NCBI GenBank assembly: GCA_031255855.1
Contig: JAIRRS010000017.1
Coordinates: forward strand, 1-64,000
Direction: 5' to 3'
DNA from: Tannerellaceae bacterium
GTDB lineage: Bacteria > Bacteroidota > Bacteroidia > Bacteroidales > Tannerellaceae
DNA length: 64,000 nucleotides
Part shown: piece by piece, positions 17,666 to 26,500 of the stretch
Layout of the letters: every line of letters starts with the position of its first letter
Numbering within the stretch: position 1 is the stretch's first letter
Notes under the pieces: generated by a model
What the model saw: the letters and a program-made list of their open reading frames with translations, nothing else
What the model was told of the DNA's origin: nothing
Databases searched by the model: none
Program-made: the position numbers and the translations under genes

Positions 17666-18865
17666 TTAATTGATACCTACTATTTTTAATCCTTTTCTTA
17701 CATTTATTCCATTTGCCACACATATCCCGAATCTTCCTGATTCTCCGTGTGGGAGACCCCAACCGTCGTCCGGACGGTAGAAAACCATCCGTATTTTGTC
17801 TCCCATGTCAAGATGTCTTGCCGTAGGTGGTACGACAACCGAATTTGCGACGTTTGAAACTGTAGATATCCCCCATACTTGCCGGGAGGCAGCAATATTG
17901 AGCCATTCCGTCCAGTTTTCTTTCTTCAACTGAATGGCTACGTTAACTCCCGCGAAAGAGTAGATGAGGTCGAAAATAGCTTCGTCAAGTTCTCTGGTAT
18001 TGATCTTTAAGCGACAGCTAGGTTTATAGAGTATAAATCCACTCAATTCGTAGTTGCCCTCTTTTTCGATGGTAAATTCTTCCGTACCATTATCTGCCGA
18101 AAAAACTTTATCGTCGACAATGTTGTTTGTTTCTTTATCGATGCCATACCATCTAACAGCAAACGCATGTTCCAATCCTCCTTTGTTAAATTCAACAGCT
18201 TTTTCGGATTGGGCTGGATAATCTTGTTCTAATTCGGATTGTACGAGCATTATCTTGGCGGGAATTACACTGGCGAGTCCGACTTTCCCCTGGTCGTTTC
18301 TTACCAGTACTTGGGAGTTGGCGAGTTCTTTGGCATTAGTTATATATAGGTCTCCTTCGGCCGAGAGGCGCATGCGCTCTTTGTTGTTGGTTTTCAAGAC
18401 TAAAGGGTGGTTGTCGAAAGTTCCTAAGAAGTTTTTGTCAGAATCTGTTCCAGCGTTTCCTGTCAATTTCCAGGCATTTGTATCGTTTTGCGCATTTATC
18501 CATTCGTTTCCGTTCCAGTAGTAGAGTCCTTCTTCCAACTGTTCTGTGGGGGATATGGTAATGTTGTAAACGACAACTCCTTTATGGGATGTTTTTTCTG
18601 TTGCCGTAGCGCTTTTTACCAATGGTTCCAAGGAACTTTGGCTGACAAGTTTTACCCGGGGGAAGATAATTCCTTTGGTACTTGTTTCTTCGCCGGTTTG
18701 CTGTTTCAGGTCGAGGAGCGCGCCTATAGCCGGCGGAATGTCGCTGCCGATGGTTACTTGCGCTTGTAGCTCGTTTGATATGAAAAAACTGAATAACAAC
18801 AAGAACAGACTGTATGTTCCTGCTTTGAACGTCATTTTGCTTTCGTGTCTGATTTTTCTTTTCAT
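17666..18865 (-). CDS. Secreted Bacteroidetes surface protein, unknown
   Basis: About 399 residues from the ATG at 18865; an ATG at 18877 and one at residue 11 are alternatives. A Sec signal peptide ends at NELQAQ, and the mature protein starts VTIGSDIPPAIGALLDLK, then 'KGIIFPRVKL' and 'KGVVVYN'. This V-T-I-G-S ... G-A-L-L-D-L/GI.FPRV/VVYN pattern recurs at the start of many uncharacterised exported Bacteroidetes proteins and phage-tail-like or fibre proteins. Then comes 'EGLYYWNGNEWI' and a beta-rich C-terminal half. No enzyme motif seen. It has its own promoter box far upstream (19036) with a leader of over 150 bases. Confidence 0.65.
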   Translation of the reverse strand: MKRKIRHESKMTFKAGTYSLFLLLFSFFISNELQAQVTIGSDIPPAIGALLDLKQQTGEETSTKGIIFPRVKLVSQSSLEPLVKSATATEKTSHKGVVVYNITISPTEQLEEGLYYWNGNEWINAQNDTNAWKLTGNAGTDSDKNFLGTFDNHPLVLKTNNKERMRLSAEGDLYITNAKELANSQVLVRNDQGKVGLASVIPAKIMLVQSELEQDYPAQSEKAVEFNKGGLEHAFAVRWYGIDKETNNIVDDKVFSADNGTEEFTIEKEGNYELSGFILYKPSCRLKINTRELDEAIFDLIYSFAGVNVAIQLKKENWTEWLNIAASRQVWGISTVSNVANSVVVPPTARHLDMGDKIRMVFYRPDDGWGLPHGESGRFGICVANGINVRKGLKIVGIN

Positions 18866-19035
18866 AAATATAATCAAGAGTTTAGTTAATATTCCGCATG
18901 GGTGTTCTGATTTATTCCTGTCCCCATTTTATTCTTTAAGTAAGTTTTGTCGCATATCTTATGGGGTTGGGATATCTTATTAATTCTTATTCTTTTTGAA
19001 AATACAGTAAATCATACTTTATAAACACATAGGCG

Positions 19036-19043
19036 CAAAGGTA
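19036..19043 (-). promoter_or_regulatory. -7 box for the secreted surface protein gene
   Basis: Minus strand TACCTTTG matches TAnnTTTG. It is about 170 bases upstream of the start codon, leaving a long untranslated leader, and lies between the gene and the 22-bp-period repeat array. Confidence 0.5.
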
Positions 19044-19113
19044 TTTTTTTTTCATGTCTGGTATTCTGGTCGTGCTGGTTTTTTAACAAAGATTATATCA
19101 TAAGCGCGGATAA

Positions 19114-19210
19114 CATCTGGATGAATGGGGAAAAACATCCCAATGATCTTGGAGAATCATCCCAATGAAACCGGGAAAACATCCAGATGAATTTTTCAAG
19201 CAATACAATC
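19114..19210. repeat. 22-bp-period repeat element, copy A (four motifs)
   Basis: Four 10-bp motifs begin at 19114 (CATCTGGATG), 19136 and 19158 (CATCCCAATG) and 19180 (CATCCAGATG), each exactly 22 bases apart. The first and last motifs are reverse complements. Spacers two and three and the right flank AATTTTTCAAGCAATA are shared with copy B at 43099. It occupies most of the otherwise empty 414-base gap between divergent genes. It is non-coding: a 22-base period breaks any reading frame. Confidence 0.85.
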
Positions 19211-19279
19211 AAAATAAATTGAGTGAGTTAAAAAATAAATGCGCAGATATACAGTTATATAAACAAAATACCAAACACT

Positions 19280-19801
19280 ATGAACGATAGAAAGCAAATA
19301 TTAGTCGATATGGATGGCGTATTAGCCGATGTATACAAACAATTCCAGTTATTTGAGAAACAAGAGACAGGAAAAGAACGTAAACCGGAAGAGGTTACCG
19401 GCCTACCGGAATACGAAGCCTTTCCCAATAGCTATAAATATGTAAACATAAAAGGATTCTTTAGAAATGCTCCGGTAATTGAAGGTAGTATTGAAGGACT
19501 CAACTATCTGAACAACAAGTATAATGTACTAGTCGTATCATCGGCAACAGAATTTCCTAACAGCCTGAAAGAAAAACTGGAATGGCTTAATGAACATTAT
19601 CCCTTTATCACATGGAAACAATTAATTTTGTGCGGAACGAAAGATTCAATCAAAGGAGATATAATGATTGACGACCACCTTAAGAATTTGGACTGTTTCG
19701 AAGGAGAAAAAATGCTTTTCACCCAACCTCATAACATGTTGATAAACTCGCCATTATACAAAAGAATATACAACTGGAATGAGATTATCGAAAAATTGTA
19801 A
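19280..19801 (+). CDS. 5'(3')-deoxyribonucleotidase-like HAD protein
   Basis: A 173-residue cytosolic HAD-superfamily phosphatase of the NT5C type. Motif I is ILVDMDGVLADVY (DxDGVLAD, nucleophile and acid Asp), motif II 'VLVVSSATEFPNS', and the C-terminal acidic motif 'GDIMIDDHLKNLD' (motif IV). The family dephosphorylates deoxyribonucleoside 5'-monophosphates; length fits. The start at 19280 lies downstream of repeat copy A and no clear promoter box was found. Not obviously in an operon with the RNA-binding genes 195 bases downstream. Related HAD phosphatases with other substrates cannot be excluded. Confidence 0.85.
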   Translation: MNDRKQILVDMDGVLADVYKQFQLFEKQETGKERKPEEVTGLPEYEAFPNSYKYVNIKGFFRNAPVIEGSIEGLNYLNNKYNVLVVSSATEFPNSLKEKLEWLNEHYPFITWKQLILCGTKDSIKGDIMIDDHLKNLDCFEGEKMLFTQPHNMLINSPLYKRIYNWNEIIEKL

Positions 19802-19938
19802 GTATAAATCAAAAAAAATACTTTTCTTTGTAGAAAAGCAATTAAGTTCATTCTGATCTTTCTCTTCTTTGTAATAAATCCTGTATATGCCGGATCATTC
19901 CATCGTAGATATCGAACTTTTTCAACTTTGTTGTTTTA

Positions 19939-19962
19939 GGGAAGCCTTTTTAGAGGTTGCCC
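19939..19962 (+). promoter_or_regulatory. Leader hairpin upstream of cold-shock gene
   Basis: GGGAAGCC (19939-19946) can pair with GGTTGCCC (19955-19962) around a U-rich loop, allowing one mismatch and one G-U pair. It lies 33 bases before the start codon in a 194-base leader region. A structured leader is common before cold-shock genes; a regulatory role is inference. Confidence 0.4.
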
Positions 19963-19995
19963 CTTATACATATATATTAATTTAATGCGATTTAC

Positions 19996-20457
19996 ATGGC
20001 AAGACCTGTTGGAACAAGTAAAAGAGATAACGAAAAAAAGAAAGAGTCAAAACGTAAAGAAAAACAGAAGCGCAAGGAAGAGAGGAAAATTAACAACAAT
20101 AAAGGCGCCTCGCTAGAGGATATGTTTGCTTATATCGACGAGAATGGTGTGATATCATCTACACCTCCCGAGCCAAAAGCTAACAAAGAAACAGATTTGG
20201 AAAGCATTGTTATTTCAACTCCTAAGAAGGAGGAGATTGATGAAAATCGAACATATAGAGGAAGAGTTGATCATTTTAATGAGGCTAAAGGATATGGCTT
20301 CATTGAGGATTTGGATAGCGTAAAAAAATATTTTTTCCATATCAGCGCCGCCCCCAAAGATATTAAAGAAGGTAATGTCGTGAGTTTTGAACTTGAACGT
20401 GGAACGCGCGATTTAAATGCCGTGAATATACAATATGAGGATAAAAAGTCCTCTTAA
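19996..20457 (+). CDS. Cold-shock-domain protein with basic N-terminal tail
   Basis: A 153-residue protein. The C-terminal 70 residues form a cold-shock domain: 'YRGRVDHFNEAKGYGFIEDL' carries RNP1-like KGYGFI, and 'KKYFFHISAA' corresponds to RNP2 (YFFH). The first 35 residues are extremely rich in Lys/Arg/Glu (KRKEKQKRKEERK), a flexible RNA-binding tail not found in short CspA proteins. It probably binds single-stranded RNA and melts structure or acts as an RNA chaperone. It sits 21 bases upstream of an RRM protein gene, so two single-stranded-RNA binders are made from one transcript. Confidence 0.88.
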   Translation: MARPVGTSKRDNEKKKESKRKEKQKRKEERKINNNKGASLEDMFAYIDENGVISSTPPEPKANKETDLESIVISTPKKEEIDENRTYRGRVDHFNEAKGYGFIEDLDSVKKYFFHISAAPKDIKEGNVVSFELERGTRDLNAVNIQYEDKKSS

Positions 20458-20478
20458 CTATAAATTAATAAAAAAAGA

Positions 20479-20799
20479 ATGAACATTTACATTTCAAATT
20501 TAAGTTTCGGAGTAACAGATGCCGACTTAAGGGATTTATTTAATGAGTACGGGGAAGTTTCTTCCGCAAAAATCATTACAGACAGGGAAACCGGAAGATC
20601 TAGAGGTTTTGGATTTGTTGAAATGTCCAATGACGACGAAGGAGAAAAAGCCATTGACGAACTCAACGGAGCTGAATTCGATGGGAAAAATATCTCCGTA
20701 AGCATTGCAAGACCACGCGAAGACAGAGGTGGCGGTTTCAATAGAAACCGTAACAACAACAGAGGCGGTGGCGGTGGATACAACTCCAGAAGATATTAA
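20479..20799 (+). CDS. RRM RNA-binding protein with Gly/Arg tail
   Basis: A 106-residue protein with one RNA recognition motif (residues 1-78): RNP2 is IYISNL at residues 3-8 and RNP1 is RGFGFVEM around residue 41, with the aromatic residues needed for stacking on RNA. The tail is a run of Gly, Arg and Asn ending in RRY, like eukaryotic RGG proteins. Such short RRM proteins are abundant in Bacteroidetes, where they act as global post-transcriptional regulators. Follows the cold-shock gene by 21 bases and ends at a strong terminator. Confidence 0.93.
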   Translation: MNIYISNLSFGVTDADLRDLFNEYGEVSSAKIITDRETGRSRGFGFVEMSNDDEGEKAIDELNGAEFDGKNISVSIARPREDRGGGFNRNRNNNRGGGGGYNSRRY

Positions 20800-20840
20800 T
20801 CGCGGTTCGATTAGGCTCGTTCCGTTTGTGAAATAACAAA

Positions 20841-20875
20841 AAAAGCAGGATGAAAATTTATATCGTCCTGCTTTT
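20841..20875 (+). terminator. Terminator after the RRM gene
   Basis: AAAAGCAGGA pairs perfectly with TCCTGCTTTT (20866-20875) around a 15-base loop, ending in T's. Confidence 0.82.
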
Positions 20876-21054
20876 ACATTAATTGCCATTTTGAGTTATG
20901 AAAAAAAAGTATTCAGATCGCGGAGATTGCAAATTACATTCATAAAAGGGTGGCCTTGGCTAATCTCGCCTGTCCGTGAAAAGGAGTTTATTGAGGAGTT
21001 GAAAGCAATCAATCCCCGGATTTATGTCAACGTCCAAAATAAAAGTTGGACAAT

Positions 21055-22029
21055 CTACGCTTTTGTAAGCCTTAACTTTGTGCCTGTCAAGAGTTCTTCC
21101 TTTACTTTCAATTGATGTTCAATTATTAATTCGTAATCACACTTCGAGCTGCTTTTGGTGGTTACCACAAGCATTTCAAGGAATGACAGGAAAAGAAACA
21201 GGAAGATATAGAACCCTAAAGCAACCGGAGTAGCAAGCAGGATGGAATATAAGGCGGTAAGTTCTTCCAGAAAACCGATTCTCGCTTGCTCATATTCTTT
21301 TCTTACATCATCTTCAATAGATAACCGTTTCATTTGCAATTCCCTGAGCCTTTCTTGGGATTTGTGAGCTTCTTCTTCCATTGTACGGACTTTCCCTATC
21401 AGCGGATTTTGTACGTTTTTCTTACTTATCGTTTGCTTTGTTTTTATTATAGGATTTCCTTCCGCGTCAAAATCGTCATATTCTTCCTGAACCACATCAA
21501 AAGCTGCAATCAGTGGTTTTTTTGATACTTCTTCGTAGATTTCATTGCTTATCTTATTCAATGAATCTACCCTGATACTTATTTCACTGATGTCGGCCTC
21601 AATAAGGGATAATCGTTTCGGTACTTCCCCATTGATTTGCGCTGTACGTACTTCCTTCATTTTCACTTCAACATCTTGCCTGAAAATAATCTGGTCGAAA
21701 ATCGTTGAACCCAGCGCAGCCATTAATAAAGCTAAAGCAATACGAAAAGTTTTTGCCATACCCAAACCTCCGACGGTCAGGATAATAAAGCGTTCGATAC
21801 AAATAACTACCAGAATAAAAACCAGTGATACCATGGCTTTCGACAAGGAATCCTGCATATGTAAATGATCTTTCGCAATACACCAACCAATAGTCCCCCA
21901 GATAATGGAAAGGATAATAATGGCAGCCATGTACCTTTTTAACGTTTTGTGGCTGGCTTCTCCACATTCTTTTAATATGTTGTAATTCCAGCCGATTATA
22001 AAACAATTGATTCTGCTAATGATATTCAT
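21055..22029 (-). CDS. DUF4407 membrane protein
   Basis: A 324-residue protein with four likely TM helices: two near the N-terminus (about 34-52 and 64-84), one around 95-112, and one near the C-terminus (about 263-290). Between them lies a long polar, coiled-coil-prone stretch (about 120-255) rich in Glu, Lys and Arg. This matches DUF4407, a family of unknown function. The C-terminal end is cytosolic and basic. It follows the unknown 178-residue gene by 12 bases, in one operon, and is divergent from a PP2C phosphatase gene. Function unknown; a role as a sensor or membrane scaffold under phospho-control is inference. Confidence 0.8.
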   Translation of the reverse strand: MNIISRINCFIIGWNYNILKECGEASHKTLKRYMAAIIILSIIWGTIGWCIAKDHLHMQDSLSKAMVSLVFILVVICIERFIILTVGGLGMAKTFRIALALLMAALGSTIFDQIIFRQDVEVKMKEVRTAQINGEVPKRLSLIEADISEISIRVDSLNKISNEIYEEVSKKPLIAAFDVVQEEYDDFDAEGNPIIKTKQTISKKNVQNPLIGKVRTMEEEAHKSQERLRELQMKRLSIEDDVRKEYEQARIGFLEELTALYSILLATPVALGFYIFLFLFLSFLEMLVVTTKSSSKCDYELIIEHQLKVKEELLTGTKLRLTKA

Positions 22030-22041
22030 AATTGTATCCTT

Positions 22042-22578
22042 TCATAATTTTTGTGCAACATCCGTAAGTCCGCGAAGAAAACCCCTCTTGTACGATTCGT
22101 ACATATATAGAAGGCAATGATTTCCTTCGTCTTTATCGTCACCCATTTTGTCGAGAATAGACAAATGTTTGTTGTAGATTTTCGCTTTTGCTTCCAGTTC
22201 CATTTCAGCTTTCAACAATCCGTTATGCCGCATGAGTTCGATGTAAACAGCTATTGTGTCTAATTCGTCTTCATACCTTAAGCGGGCATGCTCGATTTGC
22301 ATATTTAATCCACTTTTAACGATGTATTTTACTGTTTCTTCAGACGAGTTGTCTGTTCCGCTGATTGCATCGTTGTAGCCCATTTTTTCAAAGTCTTGTT
22401 TGAGATATTCATATACGGCATCAATAGGCATTCCGATAGACCGTTGCGCTAAAACGATATTACCCACAGGATTGGTATCACTCGCCACACCATTGTTTTC
22501 TGTCCTTGGCAATCTTTCTTTGTCATGAAGATTACGTGAAACAGCATTCATTAGAAAATTCAGATTTAACAGCCCCAT
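22042..22578 (-). CDS. Hypothetical protein paired with DUF4407
   Basis: A 178-residue soluble, mainly helical protein with no signal peptide or TM segment. No family was recognised. The second half (about 85-165) is rich in charged and Leu/Met residues and looks helical, possibly a coiled coil (MELEAKAKIYNKHLSILDKM). The segment 'GNIVLAQRSIGMPIDAVYEYL' is the most distinctive. It is the first gene of a two-gene operon with the DUF4407 protein (12-base gap), so the two probably work together. Function unknown. Confidence 0.65.
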   Translation of the reverse strand: MGLLNLNFLMNAVSRNLHDKERLPRTENNGVASDTNPVGNIVLAQRSIGMPIDAVYEYLKQDFEKMGYNDAISGTDNSSEETVKYIVKSGLNMQIEHARLRYEDELDTIAVYIELMRHNGLLKAEMELEAKAKIYNKHLSILDKMGDDKDEGNHCLLYMYESYKRGFLRGLTDVAQKL

Positions 22579-22746
22579 TTCATTTTCATATTTATAGTTT
22601 AACGTATTTGCAAAATAAATGAATGCCCGATTAGTATAAAGACCCGGTTTCTTGGTGGTTGAAAACCAAAAATCACACCAAAAACAGGTAAAAATAAATG
22701 AAAAAAATGTGCTTACTTTGTCTTTAAAATTGGCAAAAACAATAAA

Positions 22747-23517
22747 ATGAAAGCAATTTACAGTAAATACGACTATGACGTGTCATCAGCGACAGACATT
22801 GGGTTTATGCGGTTTGACCAAGAAAACCAAGATGAATTGATATTACAAGACGATATAGGTTTTTATGCCGTATTAGACGGCATGGGAGGTTTACACGGAG
22901 GAGGGATAGCCTCCCATATGGCAAAACACATATTCCCGGATCTCATGAGGGAAGCTCTTCATGATGTTGCTGAAAACCAGACGATTTCCCACATGGCGAA
23001 TATATTAAACGAACAGGTCGTTTATTTAAGTGATAGTATATATGAATCATCCAATCGCATTTATTTAACCTCAGGCTCTACTATTTCCGGAGTATGGTTG
23101 GCGGAAGACCGCGCCATATTCGTTAACATGGGAGACAGCCGCGGGTATCATTTACCTAATGGGGAAAAAGAAATAAGACAAATCACTCGCGACCATAACG
23201 AAGCCGCTTTACTAGTGGAAAAGGGACGTTTGAGCAAGGAAAAAGCCATCGGCCACCCACTGAGTTGTGAGCTAACAGCCTTCATTGGTATGAAGCCTTC
23301 GACTGCCCCCGACATTTTCATCCAATCACTCCAGCCTGGCGATAAAATTCTCTTATGTACAGACGGCCTATATGGGATGGTAAAGGAAAAACGCATTTCT
23401 TCTATTTTAAACGCTCCCAAATCATTGGATATGATATGCTCCCAATTAGTAAATGAAGCCAATGAAAACGGTGGCGACGATAATATTGCCGTTATTTGCA
23501 TCGAAATTAAAAGTTAA
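22747..23517 (+). CDS. PP2C-type Ser/Thr protein phosphatase
   Basis: A 256-residue cytosolic PPM/PP2C phosphatase that removes phosphate from Ser/Thr using a two-metal centre. Metal-binding motifs are clear: VLDGMGG (Asp and Gly of motif II), 'VNMGDSRGY', 'LLCTDGLYGMV' and GGDDNIAVI at the C-terminus. The N-terminal T-D-I-G-x-x-R-x-x-N-Q-D core, here 'TDIGFMRFDQENQDE', is also present. No partner kinase or FHA protein is in the window; the adjacent divergent genes encode DUF4407 and an unknown protein, the best candidates for functional partners. Ends at a bidirectional terminator. Confidence 0.93.
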   Translation: MKAIYSKYDYDVSSATDIGFMRFDQENQDELILQDDIGFYAVLDGMGGLHGGGIASHMAKHIFPDLMREALHDVAENQTISHMANILNEQVVYLSDSIYESSNRIYLTSGSTISGVWLAEDRAIFVNMGDSRGYHLPNGEKEIRQITRDHNEAALLVEKGRLSKEKAIGHPLSCELTAFIGMKPSTAPDIFIQSLQPGDKILLCTDGLYGMVKEKRISSILNAPKSLDMICSQLVNEANENGGDDNIAVICIEIKS

Positions 23518-23522
23518 CTATG

Positions 23523-23557
23523 AAAAAAGGACTGCGCCAACCACGCAGTCCTTTTTT
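23523..23557. terminator. Bidirectional terminator between PP2C and DUF5107 genes
   Basis: AAAAAAGGACTGCG pairs perfectly with CGCAGTCCTTTTTT (23544-23557) around a 7-base loop. It ends both the + strand PP2C gene and the long - strand operon. Confidence 0.9.
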
Positions 23558-23579
23558 CATTCGGCTATTTATTTCTAAA

Positions 23580-26500
23580 CTACATAAATAATTTCAATAG
23601 TAAATCAAAATCATCATCTCTCTCCGATGACTCCCAAGGAGTGGAGTCTCTCTGGTGGTATTGTGAATTTAAGATATTCATGGCTGATGCTTTATCTCCC
23701 CTATAGATTGCTATGCACCATTGAACCAAACGATTACCCGGATTTGTCTTGTTCCACGACTCTGCCATTTCGTTAGCTTTAGTGGTTTCACCTAATTCAC
23801 GCAATGCAATTGCCGACAACAAATTGCCTGATGCGAAATGTTGTCCGGCTGACTTGTGCCCGGATACTTTTTCCAACAATTCTTTTGCTTTGGCCTTATT
23901 TCCTTCTCCGGCATACGCTTTCGCCATGATGTAATCCTCTACACGAGAATCAATCAGGTAATCATAGGGTTTCCCTACTCCAAGATTTTCAGGCCATTCT
24001 TGCGATGCTTTTATCGAAGGATAAATCCGTGAATAGTTTTTCTTGTCAAGATATTCCATCGCCTGAAACAAATTGGCTCGGCGAAAGACGCTCCTACCGG
24101 CATAAGCCCCTTCATTTGGCAATACCTGTAATCTTCGCAAAAGGGATATGCAATTCTTATATAGACCCGTCTCACACAACGCTTTAGCATATTTTAATCC
24201 GATATAATAATTGTCGGGATATAATTTGCCATATTTCTGTCCTACTTCTACGGCTTTGTCCCATTTACTGGAATCTATGTAATAATTGATCAAAGCAAAG
24301 CCCGTCCGCCAGGATATTTCGGTTTTTTCGGCGTTCAAGATATCTTCCAATCGGGCGTTTCCTTCTTTTAATTTGGCACGACTCAAATAAAACGGAGCAT
24401 AGCTTGTTTCTCCACATGCGTCAAATAAACTTTTTGCTCTGCTCCTGTCTTGATTTGTCCAGTAAATCAATCCCTGATAATACTTTATTTTCCAATCCTG
24501 ACTGATGGTTTCAGCCCATTGCAATGCTTTCAAAGTTTCAGGCCGGAAAGGAAATACTCTTTCCGGGGATTGGCTGTTTGCCTTCTCCAATGCAACCATA
24601 CTTGCCTGCTCTTCCCCTTTTAGATGCAGTAAATAAGCTGTTTTATAAATAGCAATCGGATAATCACCGGCAAAAGACAAGAGTAATAAAGCCTCATCCC
24701 AACAATTGATATTTTCGTACCAGCCAGCCAGTTCCAAATATGTTTCATAAGGTAATTCGTTGCGAACCAAAGAAGTGAAATCTTCCGTTTTTCCGGTTCC
24801 CGCAAGAAGGTATTTTTCAAAACGAGTTTTATGATATAAAGGAAGCTCCTCCAATAGTTTATCAATTATATCCGATGCTTTCTTTGGGCGGCCGGTTTTC
24901 CTATATATAACCATTAACACTTGTAGAGCGTCCAGATTTGATTTGTTAGATTCCAGGCTTTTGAATGCATAATCCTCTGCTTTCCCAAAATCGCCTTCTG
25001 TTAAATAAAGTTCTGCTAACTTTTCATAGGCGGCGCTTCGTACAGAAAGAGAACGGGAAGCAATGGAAAAACCATCTTTCGCATCGGTCGTTTTATTCAA
25101 TGCCCGATTACATAGCCCATATATGTAATTTATTTCTCCCTCGTAAGTATCTAAGCTTAATGCCGTCCGGCAATGGGCAAGCGATTCTTCATAACGCCCT
25201 TCCCGATAGTATAAAGAAGCCATGCCCTTTAATGCCGAAATAAAATAAGGATTGTTTTTCAAGGAAGCGTTCAAGAATTGTTCAGCCTTATCCCATACCT
25301 TCTGATTCATCCATTGCTCTCCTTGTACATATAGTCCGTAAGTGGAATTCCAGTTGAAATCCTTTGGCAGTTCTCTCGGACGGCTCAATTCAAAGTCCGA
25401 TTTTATTTCTGAATAGACCAGCAGGTTATCTCCTATAATCACTTTCAGTCGTCCCTTTTCCGGAGCGTCTTTCTGAGCAATAGATTGTTGCCAGAGTTGC
25501 AGAGGTTCCGCGCGAACAGGTATCGTCAGCAATAGCTTATTACCGTCGTACAGCTTTACGATTGTATTTATTTGCTGTAGAGGAGAGAAAAACAATTTCA
25601 ACTGCTCGTTTTCCCGGATAACGTTCAAAGACCCTATATCGCTCACTTTTGAAAATCCTTTAGTCTCTTTAGCAGGAAACCAATATTCTGTCCAGATATC
25701 TGTAGACTGCGGATAGAAGTTCGCCTGCTTATAGGGGGTGAAAGCGCTACCCGATGCCGGTTGGTTAAACATACGTCCGGATTGCAACTCTACATACTGG
25801 CCGTCGGTATCAGTCAACAGGTCTTCCCAGATACCTCCCGATCGCGACTGCGACCAAAGGAATATTTTCATTCCTAATTTTTCATCATAATCGGCATGAT
25901 GTGCAGAACCAAAATCATCGTCGTGCCAGTAAGCGCCGTAAAAGTCATTATAATAACCTAATACATGATATGATTTCGAATCATCAAAATTATTGTTTTT
26001 GTACCAAGAGATATCTCTTCTCTCTCCATCGATTGGAAAAGAGTGTAATTCGCCATCGTGACCTATATAGCTGTTTCCCGGATAACAAAATTCAATATTT
26101 CCGGCAGCTTTGTATCCTGCATTCATCCATTGATAATACGGTTGACCGATTGATGAACTGTTATACCAAGTAGTCTTTGTCGTGAAATAGGCTTTGTCTT
26201 TGGGCAGATTCACCTCAACCGTCCATAGTGTACGGGTAAGTAGTTCGTAGGATGTAACATAGCAACTAACACTTCCGTCGCTTTTTTCATGAGTCAGATA
26301 ATCAACCGGTGTAGCCGATGTAGGGGCATGCCCAATAATTCCGAAATTAAATTCTATTCCACCGGAAACCCAGGCTCCCCGCATAGCAATGTCACGGAAT
26401 TTGACTACATGGTTGTAGTAGATAAATTCTTTTCCTGATGCTTTATCTACGGCGCCCCATACTTTTCCACCTATTTCGGGGAAGAGAGTTACCTCGATAT

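Noticed and set aside
19114..19189. 22-bp-period motifs as a CRISPR array
   Set aside because: The repeats are only 10 bases, spacers 12 bases, and the spacers are conserved between distant copies; there is no cas gene. A CRISPR array would have longer repeats and unique spacers.
20891..21115. 74-residue ORF on the plus strand
   Set aside because: It starts with TTG, overlaps the 3' end of the DUF4407 gene on the other strand and has no promoter or family match. Its sequence looks somewhat protein-like (GWPWLISPVREKEF), so it could be a gene remnant, but support is too weak to list.
22042..23517. Type VI secretion or toxin-immunity cluster around the PP2C gene
   Set aside because: No Hcp, VgrG, TssB/C, FHA or kinase gene is near, so a PP2C phosphatase alone does not support it.
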